DNA of 64,000 bases from Gari tellinella (taxonomy: Eukaryota > Mollusca > Bivalvia > Cardiida > Psammobiidae): positions 53,063,246-53,127,245 of the forward strand of contig OV277866.1 in NCBI GenBank assembly GCA_922989275.2, in the 5' to 3' direction. Positions 1 through 13,200 of this stretch are shown piece by piece. The translations under genes and the position numbers were made by a program. Positions within the stretch are counted from its first letter, which is position 1; the number at the start of each line of letters is the position of its first letter. Below the pieces are notes generated by a model. It saw only the letters and a program-made list of their open reading frames with translations, was not told the origin of the DNA and made no database searches.

Positions 1-199
1 TTTCAAACACACACATTTTTATTTTGAAATCCTATGATGTGACCATGCAAAATAATTGTCCCAAAGAGACAATGTTATTGAATATCCAAAACATAGCTTT
101 ACGTGGAGATATAGAAGAACAAAATGAATGTTGAATCTGTATTATTACTCACTCTTACCAGAGACATAAATAAGTCTCTGCTCTTACCTAGATCTCTGT

Positions 200-414
200 A
201 TTGCAGTCATATCGCGACATCCGGCTTATACATGTAACAGATTATTACAGGTTGAGAAAGGTCCAAGATGCCACTTTTAACACTGCTTCAAGCACAAATC
301 TCCAACTTGGTAGAACCACCGACCTTTCCCAAGCCAGCTGGAAGGTACTCCACACGTTAAAAATACGAAGTGCCCTGATCGGGACGCGAACCTCAGCGAA
401 AGAGAGTTGACCAC
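200..414 (-). repeat. tRNA-derived SINE copy, head cut by a MITE
   Basis: Read on the minus strand it has a Pol III B-box-like GGTTCGCGTCC near 386-396. Next comes a central block (CTTCCAGCTGGCTT..., about 327-345), then a tail ending GATATGACTG near 205-215. The same central block and tail recur at 18160-18385 and 51400-51600. The tRNA-like head stops at the TTAA of the element at 415-665. Confidence 0.65.
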
Positions 415-665
415 TTAACCCTTTGAACCCTAGTCCCGCATATAGGCGTGCTTTTCAAACAGTGTACATGTGAATAGTACACATGTCCTATGCAAACAGT
501 GAAGACCCAGATCAGAGGGCTCCGAAAGGAGCCCTCTGATCAGGGTCTTCACTGTTTGTCATAATTCCAAAAAATGACAAAAACAACCCTTAAAAGTCAG
601 AAATGGACTAGACTAAAATCGAAACTGGGATTGTCAATTTGAAGTTTTAGGGAGGAAAGAGTTAA
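415..665. mobile_element. TTAA-flanked MITE, subfamily B1
   Basis: Starts TTAACCCTTTGAACCCTAG and ends GGAAAGAGTTAA. The TTAA flanks with CCC...GGG-like ends resemble piggyBac-type non-autonomous elements (inference). The centre is a foldback at 492-558 with arms CAAACAGTGAAGACCC... / ...GGGTCTTCACTGTTTG. A reverse-oriented sister copy lies at 17879-18128. Confidence 0.7.
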
Positions 666-886
666 AGCAGCCAAAACACATTCTTTGCAAAGCTGGGTCA
701 CGAAATCTTTGCATATGTTACATGTAATAATGTATAACTGTGTAGATCTGTAATACCGGGATTGGGAAAGTTATTTTTCAGCCGCGAGTCGTGCAGTTGG
801 TCATCTTGTTTCTGTAAGGCAATTCTGTTTGACCTCTAAAGGGGATTTTCTATGTACCCTGTCAGAACACAGGGTACAGTGGAGAA

Positions 887-1123
887 AACTCTATTCTTTC
901 CCGTTTAAACGCACACGAAACGCAAACGCATCGCAGTAAAAAAGAGAAAATGACAATTTTTAGACAATTCTGACTTTCTATCTTAATCTGAGTGGCAAAC
1001 AGTTTGGAGCCTGATCAGACGCTGGGTTACCCGGTGTCTGATCTGGCTCCAAACTGTTTGCAAAGAAACTTATAGTTTTAGCGTAAACGCGTTTATTGGG
1101 AAAGAATAACGTTTTCTCCACTG
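887..1123. mobile_element. TA-flanked MITE, family A
   Basis: Inverted termini CAGTGGAGAAAAC... / ...GTTTTCTCCACTG flanked by TA on both sides, as in Tc1/mariner-derived MITEs. Subterminal blocks read CCCGTTTAAACGC and GCGTAAACGCGTTTATTGGG. The central foldback is at 995-1061 (GCAAACAGTTTGGAGCC... / ...GGCTCCAAACTGTTTGC). Confidence 0.85.
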
Positions 1124-1215
1124 TACATAACTACGTCTTCTTAGCCAATCAGAATCGAAGAATTTATTTTACAATATAATAATGTAACCTTTTTGGATGT
1201 TTGTCTGCCTTTCAG

Positions 1216-4200
1216 ATACACATGGTACAAACAAAGTATATTTGGACGTTTGGGCGTCACAAAGATCCCAACAATGTTTTTCTTTGGTGACTTTTTCAAA
1301 CTCATATCTAAGGTAACTATAGAATGATTAACCCATTACTCCATAAACATGCATTTTTGCGCCATTCGTTTTATTCCTCTACTGAAGAAAAATCTTCTAC
1401 TTACACGGTCATAAATATGTAACATGAGAAATGTTTTCTTAATTCTAGCAGATGGTAGCTTAAAGTAGGCTGAATATAAAGCAGAATGTACCATAAGGCG
1501 CGTGAATTCTGTATTACTTTCAGGTCATCTGTCTTCAAAACTAGAAACAGTCTATCGGGTAATGAATTAAATGTTTGCCCCTACCATAGAGTTATCCATC
1601 CATCTGTTGAACTGCCTGTCTGTATGGCATCTTGGTTAGACGTTGTGTTTATCGGAAACATATGAGCCATGCCATGACAAAACCAGCCTCATTGTATTGA
1701 AGTGTTGTACTGAACAAAAACTACATTAAATACTTTAGATGTATGTAGGTGTCAAACAGTGTAGATAAAGGCCAGCCACCGCGTCTTTGACGCGGCGGCT
1801 GGCCTTTATATACACTGTTTGCAATGAAATAAAGCTTTTATGTCATGGCACGCTCGTATATGTTTTACAAACATTCTTTTCGTACATGTGCAGGAAATTA
1901 CACATGGCATTACGTCAATGTTTTATTTTTATGCCTTTACATCTAATGTATCATATCTATATACTATAGAGTAATATAGCATAATGTAAGGGTCAAGATT
2001 AGAGAGAATAAAGTAACATTTGTATAATTTTCTCCGCTGCAGTTGTGTGACTACTTCATTAGAATTGTTTTCAGCACTAAATAGGTGGCATGTTAAATAA
2101 ACGTTGCCTAATTCTGAACTAAATCTGTTAAAGCTGTTAATTGATGATTGAGAATGACATCAGAAACATTATTTAACAATACGTAAATATCATTTTAAAT
2201 CCTGTTTTGACAGTGATTTGCCGGGCCCTTGATCTGTACCTGAACAGCTATGCAAATGACAATAAATATTGACAGTGCTTAAACGTGTAAACAAAAGTAC
2301 CTAAATAATAAACAAAAGAACAAGACTAAATTGAAAATTTGAAGTGTTCTTTTGAAGTTTCAAGGGGTGAAATAGATCAGCAGCCACTCGCATAAAGCGC
2401 TAAAACACATCTTTGCTTGACTCAATGATTAATGTAGTAGTTACAGTGGAGAATCTGCTATTCTTTCCCGTTTAAACGCAAACGTACGCAAACGCAAAAC
2501 ACTGAAACGTAGAAAAGTGAAATTTTGGACAATTCTGATAATTCATGTTTATCTTGGTGGCAAACAGTTTGGAGCCTGATCAGACGCCGGGTTACCTGGC
2601 GTCTGATCTGGCTCCAAACTGTTTGCATTGGAAATTACAGTTTTAGCGTAAACGCGTTTATTGGGAAAGAATAACGTTTTCTCCACTGTATTGTGTGGTA
2701 GAACATTTTACCTTTTGTTTTGTACAGGGTGTTTCTTATTATGATGCAAAGCTGGTGGCGAGGTATGGAAAAGTGTTTGGGTAAGACATCACAGTATTTA
2801 TTTCTATCACAAGCAGCAAGAGTCGACTTTGCAAACAGTTTGGACTACAATCCGAATAATGCGGCTTCTGGTCAACATTTTCTTTAGTCAGAATTTCAAA
2901 ATATTGAATTTTATATATCATTACAGATGATGATTTTTAGCAGACCAGTTTTGTCTGAGAAAGGGGTAAATCCGAAAGTTGGATATTGAAGGATTAATCT
3001 TTAACGTGCAGTGAAGCAGTAAATGTATCCTTTGAAAAGAGAACTGGAATATACAGAGCTCCAACTATGATCACTGATTAGTATAGCAAATACGAAAACA
3101 GTTATGTCTCAACAAACATATGATATAATTATTTAAATCGCTTCACAGAGACTGCTCTAACGAGAAGTACATCATATAGTTTGGCGGGGGCATAATGGTC
3201 CTGCATATTTTTCATTTTCGAGCAGAATGTACTCTTGGATCCGAGTCTGCACTATTATGCTCCTCCACAAAGTGTGCGGGCATATAGTGTTACCCTTGTC
3301 TGTACAGTGGAGAAAACGTTATTCTTTCCCAATAAATGCGTTTACGCTAAAACTATTATTTCTATTGCAAACAGTTTGGAGCCAGATCAGACGCCGGGTA
3401 ACCCGACATCTGATCAGGCTCCAAACTGTTTGCCATCATGATAAAAATGGATTATCAGAATTGTCCAAAAGTTGCACTTTTCTACGCTTTAGTGTTTTGC
3501 GTTTGCGTTTCGTTTCGTTTAAACGGGAAAGAATAACGTTTCGAGACGATTCTAATGAGTAGTAACACTTTAGGATTTGGTTCTAAAAAGAGTGAGAAAA
3601 TGCTGGATTTGTTGAAATAACTACCTCTTATCTGGAGCCCTGACCCCATCCCTGTATCAAATGTTGTCGAGGTAGGATGTGAGGGATTTATCACAACTAG
3701 TGAACGTTGTAGTCAATCCTGAGTATCAAAGTTGGTTTTGTTTCGTTGTTTGTTTGTTGTTTGTGTTTTGGGGGAGATAGAAGGGGGGATCCCAAATCCC
3801 CATTTACATGGGCAGCTATTTTTGGAAAATTGGGGAAAAATGTCATAACACTTGTTGCTGATTATGAAAATGTGAGCCACACATATCAAATGTATACTGA
3901 GAAATTACATGATGCGAGTAAAACGTAATAGTGTCATTCTCGTTTTGTCAGGTCACGAAAAAATGAAAATGGTCAGGTAAAATTTGTTATGGAGTGTATT
4001 CAACGTTTGCTTAACTTTTCTTCAGTTTCTTCTTTGGAAATATTCCCATGATGCACATAGCGGATACAGAGATGATTAAACAGATCTTGGTGAAAGAATT
4101 CCCCAAGTTTTCAGTTAGATTTGTGAGTACCATTAGAACAGTTAACCCTCTAATCCATATACGCATTTTACACCTTAATTTATACTGCCTGTATTTATAT

Positions 4201-7200
4201 TAATCTACCTGTTTACGATATCATAATGAAAATTCATATGTAGCCTTTATATGGGGAGTAGGTAGAGGTACACTAAGGCATTTCAGGGGCCCGTTTCATA
4301 AAACTTCTTACGACAAAAGCGATCGTAAGTCTAATCTTTAAAATACATTTAATTTCTGATTTCTCCGTCCAATCCTGTCTTGTGACATCTCTTTGGAATC
4401 GTCTTTTCAAGACGATTCCAAAGAGATGTCACAATACATGATTAGGTGGAGATATAAATAATAATTGAGACTTTTATAATATGACTTACGACAAGATTTG
4501 TCGTACGAAGTTTTATGAAACGGGCCCCTGTTGTGGAAAGGGTTAACGCCTACTGAAATTATATACATTTTGATGAAAAAGACATTCTCTTTTTAGGCCG
4601 TCGAGAGCAAACCGAAAGGAGTGAGTTCTTCAGTAAGCATAGCGTCTGGAACACAGTGGAAGTTCTTGAGGACTGCATTGTCTCCAGCGTTCACCTCAGG
4701 AAAGATAAAAATGGTAACACAAATTTCCTATATTGCGTTCTCTGCAAGAATTTGCCTCAAATACTCAACTTGTATTAACCTTTTGCTCCAGAGAGACTCT
4801 GTTCACACCTTGAGGCTTCGTTCATCCCTGTAATTTCAATTGGATAAAACCAGTTACCAAATGGCATATTGCATGTGTACAATTTACAGGTACACTGTTT
4901 GTAAAGGATGCATATTATATGTTTCTCAGAGTTTTATGAGTTTATGCTTTAGGCAGCTTGTGGATATGCTTTATTGTTGTCCTACATTAAGCCGACAAAC
5001 TTTTTTAAAGTTGATAATACACTTGGATGAATAGTCGGTTCCTGCATGGTTAAGGGTTGCAAATCTTTCTTAAATTCACTGATTTTAACATTTTCTATGA
5101 GTTTTATGACTTAATGCAGGTAGTTGCTTGATATTTCTCAAAAGCAAAACAACTTGTCCTTTTTAAGTTTTTTGTTTTATTTGTGTCCTGCTTTAAGCTC
5201 CAATCCGTGTTAAAGATTTCATTTATTTGGCTCTGTGTTGACTACCGGTAAGGATCTAGCCTGTTTGTTTCAATAATTAAATAATCGGTTTTACAGGATT
5301 TAAGTGTTTCAAAAACTGCAAAACTAGTAGCAGATGTACAATGTACAACATAGTGAAGTTTGTGACTGAACCGAGACTAGAAACCAGAGCCTTTGGCATG
5401 CTTTACCCTACCCTAAGCTACATAGTGAAGTATATCAACTGTCTCATCATAATCTCTACCCTGCTACACAATGCACAGTGCGATTCTAAAAATGTGTGTT
5501 TTATTTTTAAGATTCCAAATGTTTCATTTTTTCAGATGAATACTCTTTTGGCTGACTGTTTTAAAACCTTTGATGAGAACTTACAAGACAAGATGGCCGA
5601 GACTCCAGAAGGTTTTGACATAGCTCCGTAAGTCAAATATTGTATTAGTTTCAGTAATATATACTATTGGTAATCACAGAAAAAACGACAGAATAAAGTT
5701 ACTGTACTCATTTATCAGGTAGTTTGATGATAAGAAACTCTATGTTTGTTCATGATAATCTAATCTGTCTAAACATTTTTGTAAAGCTCTATTCTGTTCC
5801 GTGTTTTATATTCATGGCAAAACTCAACCTATCGTGAATATTTAAAGTGAACGTTATAAAGATGAAACCTTTGTTTATATAGATCTAGTCTGCTCATATA
5901 TTATCAATGGCTATTATTTTGTTGCAGTATCTGAGTGCCCAAGCGCAGGAATTCAAATCAGACACTGACTTTACATTATAATACGTTTTTTGGTGTGTTT
6001 CTCTATTTTGATAATTATGCCCCTTTACAAATTTTTAGCTCACCTAAGCCAAAGGCTCAAGGTGAGCTATTGGGATGGCCCTGTGTCCGTCGTCCGTCGT
6101 CGTGCGTCGTGCGTTGTGCGTCGTTGTTAACAATTGATTCAAATGACATCTTCTCCTTTACCACTTGACAGATTTCAACCAAACTTTACGGGAATGTTCC
6201 TTGGGCAAAGCTCTTTCAAATTTGTTCTAAGAATTGAAAACAATGCAGAACTCTGGTTGCCATGGCAACCAAAGTGAAAAAATAAGGAAATCTTAAAAAA
6301 TCTTCTTGTCTGAAACTACAAGGGCCAGAGCTTAGATATTTGGCACATAGCATCATCTACAGGTCCTCTATCAAGTTTGTTCAAATTATGTCCCTGGGGT
6401 CAAATTGGCCCCGCCCCGGGGGTCACAGTTTTACATAGAGTTATATAGTGAAATTTTCAAACGTCTTCTCCTCTGGAACTAATATGGCCAGAGCTTTGAT
6501 ATTTGGCATGGTGACACTTCTAGATGTCATATACCTATTTTGTTCAAATGGTTTTGGTCGGTTGCATATCTAGGTCACAGGAGCTAAAAATAGATTTTTT
6601 TCAGTGAAAACTTAAAAAATCTTCTTGTCTGAAACTACAAGGGCCAGAGCTTAGATATTATGCACATAGCATCGCCTACAGGTCCTCTATCAAGTTTGTT
6701 CAAATTATATCTCTGGGGTCAAAATTGGCCCCGCCCCCGGGTGTCACAGTTTTACAAAGAGTTATATAGTGAAATTTTCAAACGTCTTCTCCTCTGAAAC
6801 TAATATGGCCAGAGCTTAGATATTTGGCACATAGCATCGCCTACAGGTCCTCTATCAAATTTGTTCATTATGTCCCTGGGGTCAAAATTGGCCCCGCCCC
6901 GGGGGTCACAGTTTTACATAGAGTTTAATATAATATAGTGAAATTTTCAAACGTCTTCTCCTCTGAAAATAATATGGCCAGAGTTTTTATATTTGACATG
7001 GTGACACTTCTAGATGTCCTTTACCTGTTTTGTTCAAATGGTTCCAGTCCGTTTCAAATGTAGGTCACAGGAGCTAAAATAGATTTTTACAATGTAAACT
7101 TTAAAAAATCTTCTTGTCTAGAACCCTAGTACCCTGATCTTAGATATTTGGCATATAGCATCATCTACAGGTCCTCTATCAAGATTGTTCAAATTTAATA

Positions 7201-10200
7201 ATGCCCCTTGGGTAAAAAATGACCCCGTACTTGACATAAATCATTATCTCCATTTTGTCAACTATTCTCAGGTGAGCGAAATATGCCCCATGGGGCTCTT
7301 GTTTAAATCGTTCCCTGTGACTCAACGCAAGCTATTGTGATTGCACTGTTTTGGCGTCCATCGTCGTGCGTCGGCGTTAATAAATCCACCAAATGTCATT
7401 TCCTCTTATAACACTTGACCGACTTCAACGAAACCTTATTTGAACGACGCTCTTTAAATTTCGTTCAAATAATTGGGTTCGGTGCAGATATCTGATTAGC
7501 ATGGCAACCAGAAAGAACACTTTGGAAAAGTAAAACAATCTTCTTGTTCCAAGTCGTAAGATATATAGTTTAGTATTTGTTATGTGCCATTACACTTTTG
7601 ACCTCTATCACGATTGTTCAAATAATGCCCCTGGGGTAAAAAATGGCTCCGCCCTGGGGGTCAAAGGTTAACATAGCGTTATATAGTGAAATGTGTAAAC
7701 ATCTTCTTCTCTGAAACAGATGAGGCCATAGCTGTGATATTTAGCATGGTGTTATTTCCAGAGTTCGTTTATCAATTTGTTGAAAGTATACCGGTCAATT
7801 GCATAACTATCTAGGTCACAAGAGCTCGTTTGAATTCATAGTCCACAGAGCTTAGATATTTGGCACATATTATCATATACCGGTTCTCTTTTAAGTTTTT
7901 TCAAATTATGCCCCTAGGACGTGATATTTGACATGGTGACTCTTCTAGAGGTCTTTTGCCATTTTTGTCGAAATAATTCCCGCGTGTTGCATATCTAGGT
8001 AAAAAAGTTAAAATAGATTGTTTCTGTTAAAACTTAAAAAACAGTCCTGTCTGAAACCATAGTCCACAGACCTTAGATTGGACAGATGGCATCATCTACA
8101 GATTTTCAGTCAAGTTTGTTCAAAATTTAAGGGAAAGGTCGTAACTAATGTTGGCAGAACTTTTGGCCCAAACCTTTTGCTTTTATATTTGTATTTTATT
8201 AAAATTGATTATGCATTTGTGCTTTATTATTTGTATATGGAAATAAAAAATATTTAATATAAACTTAGATAATTGGCACATAGCACCATGTACAGGTCCT
8301 TATCACGTTTGTTATAGTGTGAACATTTGATGAAACACCTTCTACTCTGAAACTTGTGTGGCAAGATAGTTGATAGTTGGCATGGTGTAACTTATATATG
8401 TTATATGCCAATTGTGTTGAAATTGTTCTTGTCTGTTGCCCATGTAGGTCACACGAGCTTAGACAGATTTTAGGGAGCTTAATTATTTGGCACATAGCAT
8501 CATGTACCGGTTCTCTTTTAAGTTTGTTTGTAACTTCTAGATGTTAAATGCCAATTTTGTTGAAATAGTTCCCGCCGTCTGTTGCCTATGTAGATCCCAC
8601 TATTTACAACAGATTTGTCCAGGGAGCTTGGATATTTGGCACATAACATCATCCATCGGTTCTTTTTCAAGTTTGGTCAAATTATGCCCCTATGATCGAA
8701 ATTGTACATAGAGTTTTATAGTGAAATTGTTAAACATGTTTTTCTCTTAAACTAATGTGGCAAGGGATTCGATATTTGGCATGATCAAACGTCTAGAGGT
8801 ATTTTGCCAATTTTATTGAAACAGTTCCCGTTTCTTGCACATCTTGGTCACAGGAGCTTAAATATATTGTTTCAGTGAAAACTTAAACAAGTTTCCTGTC
8901 TACAAAACGCTTCCTGTCTGAAACCATTAAGCACTTAGATATTTGGTACATAGCAACATCAACAAGTTCTCTATCTATGCAAATTTCTTTCTTTTGTAGA
9001 AAAAGGTCCCTCCCCGGGGGTCAAAGTTTTACAAAGGGGTTTATATTGAACTCTTGATAAGCTTCTTCTCTGCAAATAATGTGTCAAGATATTTGATATT
9101 TGTTGTTGTTGTTGTTGGCGTACCTGTGCTTAACACTCACAGGACAGCTTGGTACAGACATTATTGTCTGTCAAGCTCAAGCTGGAGGATTACGTGCATA
9201 GCTGTTTTCAATTACCTCGCCATATAGGCAGCCATGCTCCGTCTTCAGAGGATTTGATATTTGGCATGGTGTAACTTTCAGAGGTTATTTGCCAATTTTG
9301 TCGAAATAGTTCCCGTACGTTGAATATTTAAGTCACAAGAGCTAAATAGATTATTGTCAGGGAAAACTTAAAACAAGTTTTCCTGTCTGAAACCATAATC
9401 CACAGAGCTAAGATACTGGGTCGCAGGGCACTGTTTACAGATCCTCTGTCAAGTTGTTCAAAATATGCCCTTGGGTGAAAAGTGGCCCAGCTCGGGGGTC
9501 AAATGTTTACAAAGAGTTATATAGTGAAGTGAAATCTTGAAACATCTTCTGAAATTAACGCGGCAAAAGTATATTTGGCATGGTGTAACTTCTAGATGTC
9601 CTTTACCAATTTTTTTGAAGGCCAACACCAATGAAACGTTTTACTAGATTACTAAACGTGTGACTGTTAGCACAACTCATTATTTTCATTTTTGCCAGCT
9701 ATTCTCAGATGAGAGCATTTGGGCAAATGTCCCTCATTATGTAATGTTTGATAGCATTTCTTTTACGTAATCGTTTTTTCTGTCACTTTAATGACTTTCT
9801 TGATTTTTCTTTTCTTTCTCTTCCAGCTTTTACAAATGGTATACAATGGATGTCATCTGTAGCACTGGATTCGGCATAGATGTGAATTCACAGAGAGATC
9901 CAGATAATCCCTTTGTTAAAAAAGCTCAAAAATTCTTTGATTCCCAGTTTGCCACCAATCCATTGTTCCTGATAAATAGTAAATATATATTGTCAGACTA
10001 TTTAGAATTGTTTAGCAACATATTGAAACATGACAGTTTAGACATTGGTTAGAGGACTCCTTTAAAGCTGTCCTGTGATCAGGATCTACACTGATCGCAT
10101 AACACAAATACACACTATGCAAGTACACTGACTGCGAAGGACCAATATTTTTATACTCGTCGCCAAGGATTACTTTGTTTAAGTGAGGGCATAATACAAT

Positions 10201-13200
10201 GAATGTGAAGCAGACAGCTCTTCAATTAGCTCTTTTATACTCTCACAAGTTGTTGTGAAGGGAAACTGGTAACACTCCATCCGTATGTCCATCTGTCTGG
10301 ATGCATAAGTCGATACTTATGTGTCCCAAGTAGGTAGTCTCATAATTGAAAATTTTTACCTTGCCATCTATTGTGACATTAACCTAGCCATCTATTGTGC
10401 CACTACCCTGGGCATTAGCCGAGGAAGTGGGGGCGACTACGTTTTGTCATCATATGTTTAATTAAATCAAATTCTAGATTCACCCTCAACAGATTTTTAA
10501 TAATGTTGCAGTGTTTTAACACCATCTGAATTTGTGCACATGTTATTTCAGTTTTGATTGATCACTTCCTTTTTCAATTATCCCCCTTTTAGTAATTTAA
10601 ATAAATGACATTTGATCTGCAAGTTTTTTCTGTCATGCCATTTTGTAGTATTGTTGCGCATCTGAAATTGTACATCTGTATTTTTGGTTATGATTTGTCT
10701 CTTCATTCTTTAACTATCTCCTAATTGTAATCTAAACAAATGTTAGTTTTATTTTATATGTATCAGAATTGATGGTAGTGGGTATTAATCAACTACAGTG
10801 ATACTTCCAGTTACTTTTTAGCTCACCTGAGCCAAAGGCTCAAGGTGAGCTATTGTGACCGCTCATCGTCCGTAGTACGTCTGTCCGTCCGTCCGTCTGT
10901 CCGTTCACTTTTACTTCAAACGACATCTCCTCTGAACCCGGGGATTGTAGGGCGGATTCAAACTGTTCACGATGTTCCTTGGATGCTTCTCTACAGAAGT
11001 TGTTCAAATGAAAGAGAAAAAGCAAAAACTCTGCTTGAAAAAGCAAAAAAGCAAAAAACTTTAAAAAATCTTCTTGCTAAAAACTACTAGGCCCTAAGCT
11101 TTGATATTTTTTACAGTAGAATCTCCTGGTCGATCCCTCTATAGTTTGTTAAAATGAAATCCCTAGGGTCACACTTGACGCCACCCTGCGCAGTTTAAGT
11201 GCTGCTCTAGGCAGGTTTCACAGTATTTTTGATGAAGCAGAAGCAGAACTGTATTTTACCTGAGTTACTCTTAATATACTAAGGGCAAATAGCCAATATT
11301 TGCAAACATTTTGGAACCAGATCAGATGCAACATAATCATAATGCTACATCTAATCTGGATCCAACCTATTTGCCACTCATTTACCAACTTAACATTTTC
11401 TAAATTATTTTTTGTACACTTTTCACATACAGTAGGTTTTAAGCAGACATCATTTCAGTCTGGTAAGGGTAAGCCTCAGAGCTCTAGCCACTGAGGTCAA
11501 ATATTATATAACTGGTAGGGAGTATCACAGAACTGGTCATGATCAGCTGAACATGTTGTCTGATAAAGTTTAGATATGGTTCAGTCTGCTTCATACTTAG
11601 AGAAACAGGATCTGGAAGTGATCCACTGACAGTTATGTAATTATGTCTTATGCCATATTTATACATATGTTTAATATTGGTTTTGTCAGAGTTATCTGTA
11701 TGTCTTTTCATTTTTTCTTGTCCAGGATTCAACCCTTTCCCCCCAAATACTGACGTTTGTTAACCCATTACCCCATAAATGTGCATTTTTAGGCCTTTGA
11801 TTTATTCCTCTACTTAAGAAAATAATTCCACTTTAAACAGTCATGAAAATGTAAGATGCGAAAGTAAAGCAAAGTGTGCATTAACCCTTAGCCCGCCAAA
11901 TAAATTGTCGTCTGCTATATTTCTCGTCTGCTTCAAGTTTCAAAGTGCTTCAAAGTTGCTCAAAATTGCTGAAAATGTTGTCCGAGTGTCAAACAGCTTG
12001 GATCCGGATGAGACGCCGAGTTACTCGGCGTCTAATCCGGATCCAAGCTGTTTGCATATAAAGCTATAGTCGTGAGTGGCAGGCTAAGGGTTAAGACACA
12101 TTCTGCTTTACTTTCAACCTGCTTTAGGTGGCCACCTATTTTCAAAACTAGAAACATGCTATGGGGTAGTGGGTAAAATGAAATTGCCTATTTGGAAAGA
12201 GCCTGATGAGAGGAAGTGCCATTTGCAAAGGCCATAACTCTGACATCATTGTTTTTTTAGTTATTTCCCTTTGTGATATTTTCTTGTCAAGAAGACAACT
12301 TCAGTTCTACTGATGCTATTGTAATGAAATTTTATGTATGGAAAGAAACTGATGAGAGAAAATGCCATGCACAAGGGCAGCAATATTTAGTTTTTCCCCT
12401 TTGTCATATTTTATTGTCAGGAAAATAATACCAGTTCTGCTGACGCTAGTGAAATAATTATCATTTATTGGAAATGGAAATAGCTTGATAAGAGGATGTG
12501 TCATGGATAAGGGTCATAAGCTTGGCAACAAAATTCACTTTTGTCATGTTTTCTTGTCTGGAAGATAACTCCATTTATAATTATATTAAAATGTTGTCTT
12601 GCCCAGTCAACTTAGGTACAAACTTCAATGTCCTCATGTGAGCGAATTTAGGGCCATGGCCCTCTTGTTTCTTTATTTTAACCCATTTCTCACTAGTGAT
12701 GATATATATTTGCAAACAGAACACCTATGAATTTACACTTTATGAAAACAGTATAGACCCTAATTTGAGGGTCCCTATGTTCAGTGTTTGCATAGTATCA
12801 TTTTGCAGTGTTCAGTTAAAAATGGACCAGATCTATTTTGCAACATGAATTATCCAAATGAAGTCGCAGCGGTAAATGAAATAACCCTTTCAACCCTAAA
12901 TTTCTCTTGCGGGTATTCATTGTCCTTTTTGACACTTCTAGTACACGTATGTTGAACCAGTGTACTGTTACATTTTTGGTAAGACAGCAAAAAACAATGA
13001 AAATACCAAATAGTGAAGACCCTGATCAGAGGAGCCCTCTCACCAGGGTCTACACTGTTTGCATATGTACTCAGTAATCTCTACAGAGGGCTGTAGGGTT
13101 GAAAGGGTTAAGCTGTCATCTGACTTAAGTAGACACATACTAATAGATGCAACCAGTATATCAGATAAATGTGACCACTTAAAGCAGGTTGAAATTAAAG

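Larger units (their letters stand above)
10816..12670 (+). mobile_element. AGCTCACCT/CTTGTTT-family element with nested MITEs
   Basis: Starts TTTTTAGCTCACCTGAGCC at 10816 and a matching end GGGCCATGGCCCTCTTGTTT closes at 12670. Whether both ends belong to one insertion is not certain, because TTAA MITEs (11760-12176) and a degenerate GCAAACA-type foldback (11299-11374) interrupt it. The internal repeat units after 12180 differ from those at 6.0-7.3 kb. Confidence 0.55.

Noticed and set aside
1..1215. Missing first coding exon of the P450 gene
   Set aside because: Looked for a Met followed by a hydrophobic anchor ending in the needed phase. Nothing suitable; the exon must lie upstream of the window.
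3227..3562. ORF of 111 codons and similar ones near 21771, 36201 and 47750
   Set aside because: All share peptides such as [20 protein letters not shown] or [20 protein letters not shown], which are the family A MITE foldback read in different frames.
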